A stretch of DNA of 64,000 nt, from NCBI RefSeq assembly GCF_900184795.1, contig NZ_FXXN01000018.1, positions 1 to 64,000 of the forward strand, in the 5' to 3' direction. This document shows positions 29,683-41,194 of this stretch, in pieces; positions within the stretch are counted from its first letter, which is position 1; every line of letters starts with the position of its first letter. The position numbers and the translations under genes are program-made. The notes under the pieces were generated by a model. That model did no database searches. It was not told where the DNA came from and saw only the letters and a list, made by a program, of their open reading frames with translations. Source of the stretch: Magnetospirillum sp. 15-1. GTDB taxonomy: Bacteria > Pseudomonadota > Alphaproteobacteria > Rhodospirillales > Magnetospirillaceae.

Positions 29683-30746
29683 GTCTTCTCTCCCAGGGCA
29701 AGGTCGCGCAGTCTGGAGGCGATGGCGGGCAGCGGCAGGGTTTCGCGCGCGCCGCCCAGCTTGGCGGCGGCGGCGGGCATGCCGTTGACCACGCAGGTGG
29801 AAGCATCCTCGACGATAGTGTAGGCCCCCTTGTCGGCCATCTGCAGCAGGCCGTCGGAACCGTCGGAGCCCATGCCGGTCAGCACCACGCCGATGCCGTG
29901 TTTGCCCAGGTCACGGGCCATGGCGCTGAACAGCACGGTCCCCGAGGGCTTCTGGTTGCAGACGGCCGGGGAATCGAGAATGGACAGATGGCCGTGGACC
30001 AGACCGAGATGCCGGTCGGCGGGGGCGACGTAGACCCGGCCGGGCAGGGGCTTCTCGTCATCGGCGGCGATGCGGACCTCGAAGGGAGTGGCGCCCGACA
30101 GCCAGGTCACGAAGCCCTCGAGAAAGCTGGACGTGATGTGCTGGACCAGCAGGATCGGCAGGGGAAAATCGGCGCCCAGGCCGCCCAGCAACTGCACCAG
30201 GGCCTGCGGCCCACCGGTGGAGGCGACGATGCCCACCATGGAATAGCTTCCGGCGCGCCCCGGCGACGGCCGGGCCGGCGTTTCGTCGCTGCCGAAATTC
30301 AGGCCCCGGCTGATCCCTTGGCGCACCACCTGAACCTGGCTCATGATGGCCAGCTGGGTACAGATCTTGGCGGCCATGGTCTCATAGCCGGCATTGGTGA
30401 CGCCAACCGGCTTTTCCACCACCGACAGCGCTCCGGCACGCAGCGCGTTCATGGCGATGTTCAGTTCGTTGTCGTCCACCTGGGCGGCCACCACCACGAT
30501 GGGGGTGGGGCGCCGCGCCATGATCTTGAGCGTGGCGTCCAGGCCGTTCATGCCGGGCAGGCGGATGTCCAGCGAGATGACGTCGGGCTGCAGCGTCTCC
30601 AACTGCTCGAGGCATTCCTCGGCGCTGGTCACCGCCGCCAGCACCTCGAACCGCCCGTCGGAACCGATGATGTGGTTCAGCAGTTCCCGGACCACCAGCG
30701 AGTCCTCGACGATCAGGACCTTGATCTTCTTTCGCACGGAGCTCAT
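29679..30746 (-). CDS. cheB: Chemotaxis protein-glutamate methylesterase CheB
   Basis: 355 residues, standard CheB length. The N-terminal receiver has VISLDIRLPGMNGLDATL. A linker joins it to the C-terminal esterase, whose catalytic triad is visible: Ser in VGIVASTGGPQAL, His in LLVQHITSSF and Asp in VLTGMGSDGSDGL. It demethylates and deamidates MCPs when phosphorylated. Overlaps with both neighbours (ATGA junctions) show translational coupling with cheA and the REC-REC kinase. Its natural partner is CheR at 35279-36751. Confidence 0.96.
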
Positions 30747-33042
30747 AGGAACTGGCCTATGGTTTCGAGCAGTTCCTGCTGGTCGAACTTGCGCTTGACC
30801 ACATAGGCGTCGGCGCCCAGTTCCAGGCCTCGCGCCTTATCCTCGCGCGCCTCCAGCGAACTGACCAGGATGAGGGGAATGGCCTTGAGGGCGGGATCGG
30901 ACTTCACCGCCTGCAGCAGGCCGAAGCCGTCCAGGCGCGGCATCTGGATGTCCGAGATGATCAGGTCGATCTGCTCGGCCCGAAGACGCCCCAGTCCCTC
31001 CAATCCGTCATGGGCGAGGCGCACCTGATAGCCGTGGGCCTCGAGGATGCTCTTTTCCAGGGTACGGGTGGTGAGCGAATCGTCCACCACCAGGATGACC
31101 GGCACCCGCTTCTCGGCCTGCTTCTCCACCGTGGTCAGCCCCCGGATGCTGCCCGACTTGCGGAAGGTCTCGACGATCTCGAAGGGATTGAGGACCAGGG
31201 CGATGTCACCGTCCTCCAGCAATACGCCGCCGGCCACCATGGTGCCGCGCGCACCGGGCACGCCGATATCCTTGACCAGTCCCTCGCGGATGGACAGGAA
31301 AGCGTCGATGGCCACCGCCACCCGGCGTTCGCCATTCTTCAGCACCACCAGCGGCACCACGTTGCGGGTCACCTTGACCGAGCTTTCGCCGAACGCCAGC
31401 AGATGAGCCAGGGACAGCAGCGGAATCTGCCGGTCGCCCAGGAACACCACCGACTTGCCCTCGACGGTACCCACGTCCTCGGCCCGCACCCGGTAGAGGC
31501 GGTCGACGCCCTCGGTGGGCAGGCCGTAGATGTGGCCCTGACACTCCACCAGGAACAGGCGCTGGGTCGAGACGGTCAGCGGCAGCGACAGGCGGAAGCA
31601 GGTGCCCACCGGCTGGCGGTCCCGGACCTCCACCGTGCCGTTCATCATGGCCATGGCTTCACGCACCACCGACAGCCCCATGCCGCGCCCGGACAGGTCG
31701 TCCACCATGCGGGCGGTGGAAAAGCCGGGATCGAAGATGACGTCGACCAGCGACTGGCGGTCTACCTGGAAGGATTCGGCCTCGGAGAACAGGCCGCGCT
31801 CCACCGCCTTGCGGCGGATGGCCTCGAAATTGACGCCGCGACCGTCATCCTCGATCTGTACCACCAGGCGTCCCTCGGACACGTCGAAGGACAGGCCCAC
31901 ATGGGCCGCCGCCGACTTTCCCCCGGCCTTGCGCTCGTCGGGAGGCTCGACGCCATGGGACAGGGCATTGCGCAACAGGTGCATCACCGGGTCCTTCAGA
32001 CCCTGCAGCACCATGCGGTCGGCCTCGACATCCAGGCCCGACACCTGCACCATCACCTGCTTGCCCGCGGCGCGGGCCAGATCGCGGACCATCTTGCGGA
32101 AGCCGCCGAAGATGGAATCGGCGGGCACCATGCGGACCTGCCGCACTTCCTGCTGCAAATCGTTGCCCAACTGACGCAGCGCCCAGCCGGTGCGCTGCTG
32201 CCGGCGCCGCACGCCGCGCAGTTCGCGGCTGATGCCGGTCAGGGCCTGCTCCAGGGCCTCGTGCTGGCGTTCCAGCGCAATGGCCCGGTCGTAATCGCCC
32301 AGATCGCGCAGCGCGGCGGCCGCGGCCTTGCGGGCCCGGCGCCAGGAGCGGTCGAAATCGGCCAGGGTGCGGTCGAGCCCCAGCAGCGATTGGGTCACCT
32401 GCCGCTGGTTCATGGTCTCGGTCAGCAATTCGTTGGAGGAACGCAGCAGCCGGTCGAGGTGAAGGGCCCGCACCCGCACCGTTTCCTCGGGGCGCACCGC
32501 CGGGGCGGCCGAACGCTCGGCGGGGGGCTCATCCTCGTCCGCCTCATCCGCCTCGGACCCCTCGGCGGCGGGCGGCGGGGGCACGGGCGCGGGCGCCACG
32601 ACGACCCGCTCAGGCACCGGTATGGGTCGGGGCGCCGGCGCCTCCATGCTCACCGCATGGCCCTCGATCATGGCGTCGAGGGCGGCAATGGTGGCGGCGG
32701 TGTCGGGCAACGCCTCATTGGCCAGATTGGCCGCCACCCAATCCTCGATGACGTCGAGCACCTGGCCCAGGCCGACCGCCATGTCGTGATCCAGCCTGGA
32801 CTGGCCGGAGCGGACCTTGGCGAACAGCGTCTCCATCCGGTGGGAGATTTCCTCGATGGCCGGCAGGTCCACCGCCCGCGACGCCCCCTTCAGCGAGTGG
32901 GCGCGGCGGAAGATTTCGTCCAGCTGCGCGAGTCCGCTTCCCTCCGCCTTGTGCCCGAGGTCGTCGAGCAGCGAGCGGATGGCATCAACATGTTCCCGGT
33001 ATTCGATCTGAAAGGCTTGCAGCAGCCTTTCGCGGATACTGA

Positions 33043-33046
<4 letters not shown>
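30743..33046 (-). CDS. cheA: Hybrid chemotaxis histidine kinase CheA with C-terminal receiver
   Basis: 767 residues. The order is an N-terminal HPt domain with phospho-His about 50 (RRAHSLKGASRAV), an acidic and Pro-rich linker, a dimerisation region, the HATPase (LLRNALSHGVEPPDERKAGG, EDDGRGVNFEAI, GRGMGLSVV), a CheW-like P5 domain (about 490-620) and a receiver with LIISDIQMPRLDGFGLL. No P2 domain for CheY docking is obvious, and no cheY gene is present. Hybrid CheA proteins of this type occur in developmental or alternative-function chemosensory systems such as Che3 of R. centenum. The gene is embedded in the operon with overlaps on both sides. Confidence 0.95.
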
Positions 33047-34665
<1,619 letters not shown>

Positions 34666-34676
34666 CGGGACTTCCT

Positions 34677-35279
34677 TCATGACTCATCCGGGCCGTCGAT
34701 GCGCGTATCCTTCAGCGCGTCGAGGGCCAGAAGCTGTGCGGTATCGAGAAGAATCAGGGCATCGGGGGCGATGCCGGAAATGAAACGTTGCGGCAGGCCG
34801 TTGCCGGCCTCGTGGGGGCGGGTCAGCCCGGCGGGATCAAGACGCACCACCCGGTCGAGGGCATCCACCCGGATACCCACCTCGACACCGCCGGCCTTGA
34901 GAAAGATCACCCAGGTCCGCGCCTCGGGAGCGGGCGGCGTCAACCCCAGCAGGGAATGCAGGTCGAGGACCGGGCGGATCTCGCCCCGCAGATTGGTGAC
35001 GCCCAGCAGGTATTGCGGCTGCCCCGGCACCGGGGTCCAGCGGGCCAGTTGCATCACCTCGGACAGGGTGTCGAGCGACAAGGCATAGCGTTCATTGGCG
35101 ATGTGGGCGCCCAGGACGTCGAAGCCGACGTCCACCTGATCGCCCAGCCCGCGCGGAGCGGCCAGACGCCGGGCGCGGGCCTTGAGCAAGGCCTCGTTGA
35201 ATTCCGCCTCGCTCCAGCCGGCGGGGCCGTCGCCCAGAGCATGGAGACGGTCAAGAATCGTCGCGGCCTGCCGGGACAT
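34677..35279 (-). CDS. cheW: Chemotaxis coupling protein CheW (first copy by position)
   Basis: 200 residues. An N-terminal extension of about 55 residues precedes a CheW domain: HIANERYALSLDTLSEVMQL, LLGVTNLRGEIRPVLDLHSL and GVEVGIRVDALDRVVRLDPA. It links the MCP to CheA at the cytoplasmic face. Its ATG overlaps the cheR stop (TGATG) by one base. The operon carries a second, distinct CheW, so the two may couple different receptors or stabilise different arrays. Confidence 0.93.
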   Translation of the reverse strand: MSRQAATILDRLHALGDGPAGWSEAEFNEALLKARARRLAAPRGLGDQVDVGFDVLGAHIANERYALSLDTLSEVMQLARWTPVPGQPQYLLGVTNLRGEIRPVLDLHSLLGLTPPAPEARTWVIFLKAGGVEVGIRVDALDRVVRLDPAGLTRPHEAGNGLPQRFISGIAPDALILLDTAQLLALDALKDTRIDGPDES

Positions 35280-36751
35280 CAGGCCCCTCCGACCAGTTTG
35301 AGATGCATCGCCACCGCCTCACGCATCTGTCCCACGGTGATCTTTTCGCCGGGGTTTACCGGCTGCTCGTCGGCAAGGCCGGACAGCAGGGCCTGCGCGT
35401 TGCGGAACGAACGCTCGGCCCCGGCGGCATCGTCTTTTCGCGCCAGGAACAACCCCAGGTGATAATGGGGCAGAACCAGTCGCCGGTCGAGATAAATGGC
35501 ACGGCGCAGCGCCTTTTCGCACTGCTCGTCCTCGCCCAATTGCTCGTGGACCATGGCGCGGTAGAAATGCGCCCAGGCATCAAGGGGAACGGCGGCGATA
35601 ATGGCGTCACAGGCGGCGGCCGCCTTCTCCCACTGCCCGCTGTCGGCCAGTTCCCGCGCCACCTTCAGCCGGTCGACGGGCTGCGGGGCACCCGGACACG
35701 GCATGGCGGCCGGCGGGGAAGCCGACGGGACCAGCCGGGACGGCAGGGGACGGCTTCGCCGCGAGGGAGCGGGTCCGGGCGGCTCCCCCCGCCCCGTCGG
35801 CAAGGGGATTACCTTGGGCAGGGACGGCATCGGCGGCGCGAACGGGGACAGCGTCCCGACGGGCTCCATCGGCCGGTCAGTCCGCTGATAAAGGACGGCG
35901 CCCGGCGTATTGACCGTGCGAAAATTGCTGAACAGCCGCTGGTTGGGCTCGGCATGCCCCATGATCAGCCAGCCGCCGTCGTTCAGGGTCTCGTGGAAGC
36001 AGGGCACCAGCCCCTCCACCGTCGCCTGGCTGAAATAGATGATGACGTTGCGGCAGATGATGATGTCGAACCCGGCGATGTTGTCGGCCAGCGAGGGAAA
36101 TGGGCTCTTGATCAGGTTATGGTACTGGAAGCTGACGTTGCGCTTGAATTCCGGGCGGATTTGCCACTGATTGCCGGCCCGCTCGAAACAGGCGGTACGC
36201 AGGGAATCGGGCATGGCCCGGAAGGCCCACTCGTCGTAGCGCCCCTCCCGCGCCCGGGTCAGGAACTTCTGGTTGATGTCGGTCCCCAGCACCGTGACGT
36301 GCCAGCCGGCGATGCGCTCGCCGAATTCGCGCTCCAGCATGATGGCCACCGAGTAGGGCTCGGGGCCGGTGGCACAGCCGGCACTCCAGATACGCAGGCG
36401 CCGGACCGTGCGGTTACGCTCGATCACATCGGGCAGGATCAGGTCGCGAAGCGCGTCGAATTGTTCCTTGTGGCGGAAGAAATAGGTCTCGCCGATGGTC
36501 AGTTCGGCGATCAGCGCGTCCATCTCCGCCTTGCCCTGCCCCAGGGATTGCAGCAGATCGAGATAGCCCGAGCAATCGTCGATGCCGATCTCCGCCATGC
36601 GCTCGGCCAGGATGCGGGCGAGGTCGCCGTCCTTGTCGCGGTAGAACGCCATGCCGGTGGTATCGATGACCAGGGCCTTGAGGCGCGGATAGGCCGGGTC
36701 ATCCAGAATGGCGGCGGTGGTCGGGGACGAACTGACGGCGGAAACACTCAC
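35279..36751 (-). CDS. cheR: Chemotaxis methyltransferase CheR with TPR extension
   Basis: 490 residues. The methyltransferase half contains ELTIGETYFFRHKEQFDAL, RIWSAGCATGPEPYSVAIML for SAM binding (the usual GEEPYS reads GPEPYS) and FDIIICRNVIIYFS. A Pro-rich linker joins a C-terminal TPR pair (about 375-470, WAHFYRAMVHEQLGEDEQCE, LPHYHLGLFLARKDDAAGAE). TPR-extended CheR proteins are typical of alternative-function systems such as FrzF or WspC. It methylates glutamates of the neighbouring MCP. GTG 36751 is the likely start, 13 bases after the upstream cheW stop. Confidence 0.94.
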   Translation of the reverse strand: MSVSAVSSSPTTAAILDDPAYPRLKALVIDTTGMAFYRDKDGDLARILAERMAEIGIDDCSGYLDLLQSLGQGKAEMDALIAELTIGETYFFRHKEQFDALRDLILPDVIERNRTVRRLRIWSAGCATGPEPYSVAIMLEREFGERIAGWHVTVLGTDINQKFLTRAREGRYDEWAFRAMPDSLRTACFERAGNQWQIRPEFKRNVSFQYHNLIKSPFPSLADNIAGFDIIICRNVIIYFSQATVEGLVPCFHETLNDGGWLIMGHAEPNQRLFSNFRTVNTPGAVLYQRTDRPMEPVGTLSPFAPPMPSLPKVIPLPTGRGEPPGPAPSRRSRPLPSRLVPSASPPAAMPCPGAPQPVDRLKVARELADSGQWEKAAAACDAIIAAVPLDAWAHFYRAMVHEQLGEDEQCEKALRRAIYLDRRLVLPHYHLGLFLARKDDAAGAERSFRNAQALLSGLADEQPVNPGEKITVGQMREAVAMHLKLVGGA

Positions 36752-36764
36752 GGCCGGTATCCCG

Positions 36765-37304
36765 TCATGACCCGGATTCCGCCAGTTCGGCCAGTTCGGC
36801 CAGCCGCGCCTGGGCGCGATCCTGGAACTCGACCAGCCTTTCCCGCTCCTGCTCCAGCAGGATGCGGTCCCAGGCCAGCAGGTTCACCGCCTTTCCATCC
36901 CGCTCCAGAACCTCGACGAGACAGTCGTTGAAGGACTGGCCCGGCGGGAGCCCCATGGCGGCGAAGGCGCTCATCTCGCGGACACTGTCCACATGTTCGA
37001 CCAGCAGCCCGAACGTCCCGCCCTCGGGACGGGGACGCATGATCAGAACCGAGGCGTCCAGGCCGTAACACCCGTCCTCGAGGCCGAGCAGCCGGTCAAG
37101 GCGCAGGACCGGCACGGCCTGACCGCCGAGATTGAGAATGCCCTCGACCATGGAGGACAGATGCGGCGGGCGATCGAGCCAGGCGACCGGCACCACCTCG
37201 CGCACGTCCTCGACCGGCAGGCCGAACCCCTGACCGACCAGCCGGAACACCGCGATACCAGAAACACTGCCCGGTTTGGGGGCCATCACCATACCATCCG
37301 TCAC
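36765..37304 (-). CDS. cheW: Chemotaxis coupling protein CheW (second copy)
   Basis: 179 residues with a CheW fold: AVFRLVGQGFGLPVEDVREV, EGILNLGGQAVPVLRLDRLL and TFGLLVEHVDSVREMS. The C-terminal tail (about 145-179) is a charged helix rich in Ala, Glu and Arg, a possible coiled coil absent from minimal CheW. The GTG at 37304 overlaps the ParA TGA; ATG 37292 is an alternative. It differs from the other CheW in both N- and C-terminal additions. Confidence 0.9.
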   Translation of the reverse strand: MTDGMVMAPKPGSVSGIAVFRLVGQGFGLPVEDVREVVPVAWLDRPPHLSSMVEGILNLGGQAVPVLRLDRLLGLEDGCYGLDASVLIMRPRPEGGTFGLLVEHVDSVREMSAFAAMGLPPGQSFNDCLVEVLERDGKAVNLLAWDRILLEQERERLVEFQDRAQARLAELAELAESGS

Positions 37305-38392
37305 ACCAGACCGAGGAGCCCGGCCAACCGGCGGGCGCCCTCGATTCCCATGCCCAGCAGGGCAAGCCCGCCCAAGAGCATCAGGACCAGGAACGCTGCC
37401 AATACCAAACGATTTTCAATGAAGAAATGCACGACTTCAAGATGCCAACGCTCCATGCGCGTCCGGTCGCCATACAGCATGCGGTCCAGCTGATCGGTCT
37501 TCTGGCGCAGGCGGGCGTCATCGGTGGGAACGGCGACCTTGGCGCAGGCCACCTGCCAGCGGGTCAAACGCTCGATGGTTTCGTCACGCGGCAAGTGGGG
37601 GGTCACCGTCTCGTTATTCTTGGCGGCGATGGCCACATGGCGGCCGATGAATTCCTCGGTGAAATCCAGGTGGGCCTGCGCCGCCGGCGACTTGGGCGCG
37701 AAAACGCAGACCGGCAGCCGCGACGTGGCCGCCTCGATCACCGTGTTGTCGCGCGGGATCTCGGTCCGGTAGACCGTGCCGCCCAGGCGCGAGCGGATCA
37801 GTTCGTTGATCTTGCGGGTGGTCTTGTTCCGGTCGTTGATGGTGAACAGCACACCTTGCAGCAGCAGGTTCTTGTTCAGCCCCTCCTGCACGTACTTGAT
37901 GGAGGGCAGCGTGCGCAGCAGGCCGTCATTGGCATAGGGCGTGGCGGTGACCGGAATGATCACCCCGTGGGCCGAGGCCAGGGCGTTGATGGGCAGGATG
38001 CCCAGCGCCGGCGGGCAATCGATCACCACGTAATCGCAGTCCAGCGCCGTGTGGGAGAGGATGTTGGAGAGCGTCCGCTGCGAATTCTGCATCTCGGACA
38101 GCTTGATCTCGATTCCGGCCAGGCTGTAGGTGGAGGGCAGAACCCGCACCCCGTCGAACATGGTCTCGACCATGACGTCCTCGACGGCGGCACCGTTGGT
38201 GAAAAGATCGTAGATGCCCTGCTTGGTCTTGGGATCAATGCCCAGGCTCTTGGTGGAATCACCCTGCGAGTCCAGATCGATGACGACCACCGATTTTCCG
38301 AATGCAGCCAAGCATACCGCCAGATTGGTGCTGGTGGTGGTCTTGGAGATCCCCCCCTTCTGATTGAAGATGGCGACAATATACGGTCTCAT
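37301..38392 (-). CDS. ParA/MinD-family ATPase with C-terminal membrane anchor
   Basis: 363 residues. The ParA-type ATPase (about 1-245) has a deviant Walker A, FNQKGGISKTTTSTNLA, with DLDSQGDSTKSLGI and VVIDCPPALGILPINAL as the following motifs. A helical linker is followed by one strongly hydrophobic segment near the C-terminus (RLVLAAFLVLMLLGGLALLG), predicted to span the membrane; family members normally lack it. It is the first gene of the chemosensory operon. ParA relatives such as ParC or PpfA position chemotaxis arrays inside cells, so an array-positioning role is likely. Tethering would change how it cycles on DNA or the pole. No ParB partner is adjacent. Confidence 0.85.
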   Translation of the reverse strand: MRPYIVAIFNQKGGISKTTTSTNLAVCLAAFGKSVVVIDLDSQGDSTKSLGIDPKTKQGIYDLFTNGAAVEDVMVETMFDGVRVLPSTYSLAGIEIKLSEMQNSQRTLSNILSHTALDCDYVVIDCPPALGILPINALASAHGVIIPVTATPYANDGLLRTLPSIKYVQEGLNKNLLLQGVLFTINDRNKTTRKINELIRSRLGGTVYRTEIPRDNTVIEAATSRLPVCVFAPKSPAAQAHLDFTEEFIGRHVAIAAKNNETVTPHLPRDETIERLTRWQVACAKVAVPTDDARLRQKTDQLDRMLYGDRTRMERWHLEVVHFFIENRLVLAAFLVLMLLGGLALLGMGIEGARRLAGLLGLV

Positions 38393-38711
38393 GGGAATCC
38401 AATACCCGCACGGACCCGCCGATCAACACTTAGATAATTCAGGGTGATTTCCAAAACTCTCCGCCCTCCCCGGCATAATTCGATGCACGTCACCCAGTTC
38501 TGTGCTCGACCAAGCCTCTGGTTCTCCCCCGCCCCGTGCGTATAGCTTAAGCATAGAGACAAGGATGTTGCAACGAAAGACACCGTGGAATTCTTGTTTC
38601 GCCGGACGATGATCCGCCGATCCGGGGATTTCATTGAGTCGAGTCGAAGGGGGAAATAGCCGGAAAGCCGACTCGACAGTGCCATGGCGGCAAAAGCTGC
38701 CTTAATTCGCT
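38393..38711. other. Leader and promoter region of the chemosensory operon
   Basis: No gene is supported. The stretch should hold the promoter for the nine-gene minus-strand operon. TTGCAACATCC / TATGCTTAAG-like elements near 38545-38575 on the minus strand are weak candidates, and I would not assign a start site from them. A GC-rich run of CCGCCCTCCCCGGC lies at 38461-38474. Confidence 0.4.
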
Positions 38712-38746
38712 ACAAATAAAATACCGCCCGCTTTTTCAGCGGGCGG
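38712..38746 (-). terminator. Terminator of the Cache-protein gene
   Basis: On the minus strand the stem CCGCCCGC/GCGGGCGG with loop TGAAAAA (38746-38724) is followed by TATTTTATTT. It lies 24 bases after the stop at 38770. Confidence 0.85.
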
Positions 38747-38769
38747 CATGGAATGGAACGATACCCAAA

Positions 38770-39240
38770 TCAGGCGCCGGGATAGCAGCCGGCCATGAAC
38801 AGCAGGTCGCCGTTGGCCTTTACCCAGGTCTGCTTGGGCGCCAGCTTCTTGGTCTCCGGATGGGTCCAGGTGTACTTGGCCCAAGCGCCGGCCGGGCCAG
38901 ACTTGCCGGCCTTGATCATCTCCTGGATGATCAGCACGCCGTTGACGTCCTTGAGGCCCGGCAGGTCCGGATTGTCGATCAACTTCGGGTTGATGGCATG
39001 GGCCTTGAAGATGCCGTCCATGGTGGCGACGATGACATAGAGCTCGCCGTTGACCCAGTCCTTGTTGCCCTTGTCCATGAAGTCGGCATAGGACTTTTCC
39101 TTACCCACCGCCTTGTAGTGGGCGATGGCCTTGTCCACCAGTCCCTGAGCGGCGGTGCACTCGTCGGCGGCCCGGGCGGCGCCCGACAGACCGACCACGG
39201 CAAAAGCGGCCAGCACCGCCATCTTCACGAAATTCCTCAC
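38770..39240 (-). CDS. Secreted single-Cache-domain protein
   Basis: About 156 residues from GTG 39240, chosen because AGGAGG lies 6 bases upstream; an in-frame ATG further up lacks such a site. The signal peptide (FVKMAVLAAFAVVGLSGAA) is cleaved before ADE. The mature part is one small Cache (sCache) domain with KDWVNGELYVIVATMDGIF, HAINPKLIDNPDLPGLKD and KYTWTHPETKKLAPKQTWV. It has no membrane or signalling domain. It sits 78 bases downstream of an MCP gene on the same strand, so it may be a soluble ligand-binding partner of that receptor. The ligand is unknown; related Cache domains bind small organic acids. Confidence 0.85.
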   Translation of the reverse strand: MRNFVKMAVLAAFAVVGLSGAARAADECTAAQGLVDKAIAHYKAVGKEKSYADFMDKGNKDWVNGELYVIVATMDGIFKAHAINPKLIDNPDLPGLKDVNGVLIIQEMIKAGKSGPAGAWAKYTWTHPETKKLAPKQTWVKANGDLLFMAGCYPGA

Positions 39241-39318
39241 GGTTTCCCTCCTGATTGTCGTCATAGCCATTCCCACCGACCGGCGCCGGCCGGCGGGTCC
39301 CTAAAACACTCGGGCGCG

Positions 39319-41019
39319 CTAGGCGGACCGCAAGCGGGCCACCAGCCCGTCCACCTGGGACTGCAGGCGATCAAACTCGCCCACCAGGGTTTCGGTGGTG
39401 ACGTGGACAGTGGCGGCGGCGTTGCCCACCTGGTCGGCAACGCGGCGCACCTCACCGATGCCCGACGACACGGTACGGGTGCCGTTGGCCGCCTGACTGA
39501 CCGATTCCGAAATCTCGCTGGTGGCGCGCCCCTGCTCGGCCACGGCGCCGGTAATGGCGGCCAGCGCCTCGTTGACCCGGCCGATGGTGGCGACGATGCC
39601 GTCGATGGCCCGCACCGCTTCCTCGGTCGCCGCCTTCATGGCGGTGATCTCGCCGGTGATCTCGTCGGTGGCCCGCGCCGTCTGGTTGGCGAGGTTCTTG
39701 ACCTCGTTGGCGACCACGGCGAAGCCCTTGCCGGCGTCGCCGGCCCTGGCCGCCTCGATGGTGGCGTTGAGCGCCAGCAGATTAGTCTGGGACGCGATGT
39801 CGTTGATCAGGTTGACCACCTCGCCGATCTTGCCCGAGGCCACGGTCAGGGTCTTGACCGTCTCGTCGGTCCGGGCGGCCTCGGCCACCGCCTCGGAGGC
39901 GACGCGCGACGATTCCTCCACCTGCCGGTTGATCTCGCTGATGGAGCCCACCAGACGCTCGGCGGCCTGGGCCACGGTCTCCACGTTGCCGTTGGCCAGT
40001 TCCGACGATTCCGCCACCTGGGCGGTCTGGGTGATGGCGGTCTCGGCATTGGAGGCCAGCACCTCGGCCTCGCCCCGGATGGAATCGGCGGCGCGCGAGG
40101 CATTCTCGACGGCGCCGCGCACGGTGGTCTCGATCTCGCCGGCCAGGTCGGTCATGGCCTGACGCTTGGCGGCCTCGGCCTGACGCTGCAGGGCCTCCTG
40201 CTCGTCGGTTAGATTCTTGACGCGCTGGGCGTTGTCCTTGAAGACCTGCACGGTGGCGGCCATGGCCCCGATCTCGTCCTTGCGTCCGATGGCCGGCACC
40301 TCCACCGCCAGATCGCCCTGAGCCAGACGTTCCATGGCGCCGGTCATGCCGCCCACCGCGCTGGCGATGGCACGGACCAGCAGGAAGGAAATCAGCGCCA
40401 GCAGCCCCAGCACGCCGAGCGTGATGCCGATGAACAGGCCACGGGTGGTTCCGGCGGCCTGACTGGCCGACTGGCGGGCGGCATCGACCATGCGGGCCTC
40501 GAGGGCGACCATGGCCTGGGTTTCGGCCATCAGGGCCTGATAGCTGTCCTGGGCGGTCCACATGAAGGATACCGCCGCGGTGAAGTCCATCTTCTGCATG
40601 GAAATCACCTGATCGGTGGCGTTCTTGTAGGAGGCCAGCCCGGTTTCGATCCGCTTGAGAAGAGCATCCTCCTCGTTGGTCACCGGGAAGGAGGTCCGAT
40701 AATCGCCCAGTTGCTTCCTGGCCTTCTTCAGGCCATCGGCGAAGGACGCCTCGATCTTGTCGACCTTGGCGGCCTCGACGCCGGCGGCGTTCCAGGTCAG
40801 CAGCCGGTAGAGGTCGGAATGGGAATCCTGGAGCACGTCGGTGAAGTCGCCGATCTTCACCGATTTGGCGAAGGAGACCTCGGCGATCTCGTCCAGCGTC
40901 CGGCTCTGGCCGGCCAGCCCCTGCATGCCCACCCAGGCGATGATGACCAGACCGATGGTGGCCACCATCGGAACGATGGCGATCTTGGCCCAAATCTTCA
41001 TGTCGTCGAGAAAGCTCAT
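39319..41019 (-). CDS. Methyl-accepting chemotaxis protein with four-helix-bundle sensor
   Basis: About 566 residues from ATG 41019, which has GGAGG 5 bases upstream. TM1 ([20 protein letters not shown]) is near residues 9-29. A helical periplasmic domain of about 150 residues precedes TM2 ([20 protein letters not shown]), then a HAMP and the signalling domain with hairpin tip [20 protein letters not shown] and [20 protein letters not shown]. No C-terminal CheR-docking pentapeptide is visible. It is separate from the main operon but lies just upstream of it, with the Cache protein gene between. Confidence 0.93.
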   Translation of the reverse strand: MSFLDDMKIWAKIAIVPMVATIGLVIIAWVGMQGLAGQSRTLDEIAEVSFAKSVKIGDFTDVLQDSHSDLYRLLTWNAAGVEAAKVDKIEASFADGLKKARKQLGDYRTSFPVTNEEDALLKRIETGLASYKNATDQVISMQKMDFTAAVSFMWTAQDSYQALMAETQAMVALEARMVDAARQSASQAAGTTRGLFIGITLGVLGLLALISFLLVRAIASAVGGMTGAMERLAQGDLAVEVPAIGRKDEIGAMAATVQVFKDNAQRVKNLTDEQEALQRQAEAAKRQAMTDLAGEIETTVRGAVENASRAADSIRGEAEVLASNAETAITQTAQVAESSELANGNVETVAQAAERLVGSISEINRQVEESSRVASEAVAEAARTDETVKTLTVASGKIGEVVNLINDIASQTNLLALNATIEAARAGDAGKGFAVVANEVKNLANQTARATDEITGEITAMKAATEEAVRAIDGIVATIGRVNEALAAITGAVAEQGRATSEISESVSQAANGTRTVSSGIGEVRRVADQVGNAAATVHVTTETLVGEFDRLQSQVDGLVARLRSA

Positions 41020-41194
41020 CTCATCCTCCGCGGCCGGCAGCTGGCCGGAGGCGATGCCCCCCCATCTCGCCGAAGCCATATGCTCCAGCCACCCAAGATC
41101 ACATCAAAATGGATGACATGACTATTAAACAGTCATGCGCCCGCCATTCAAACACTCAATTGTAATGAATCTATTCAATATAACTTACGTCTGA

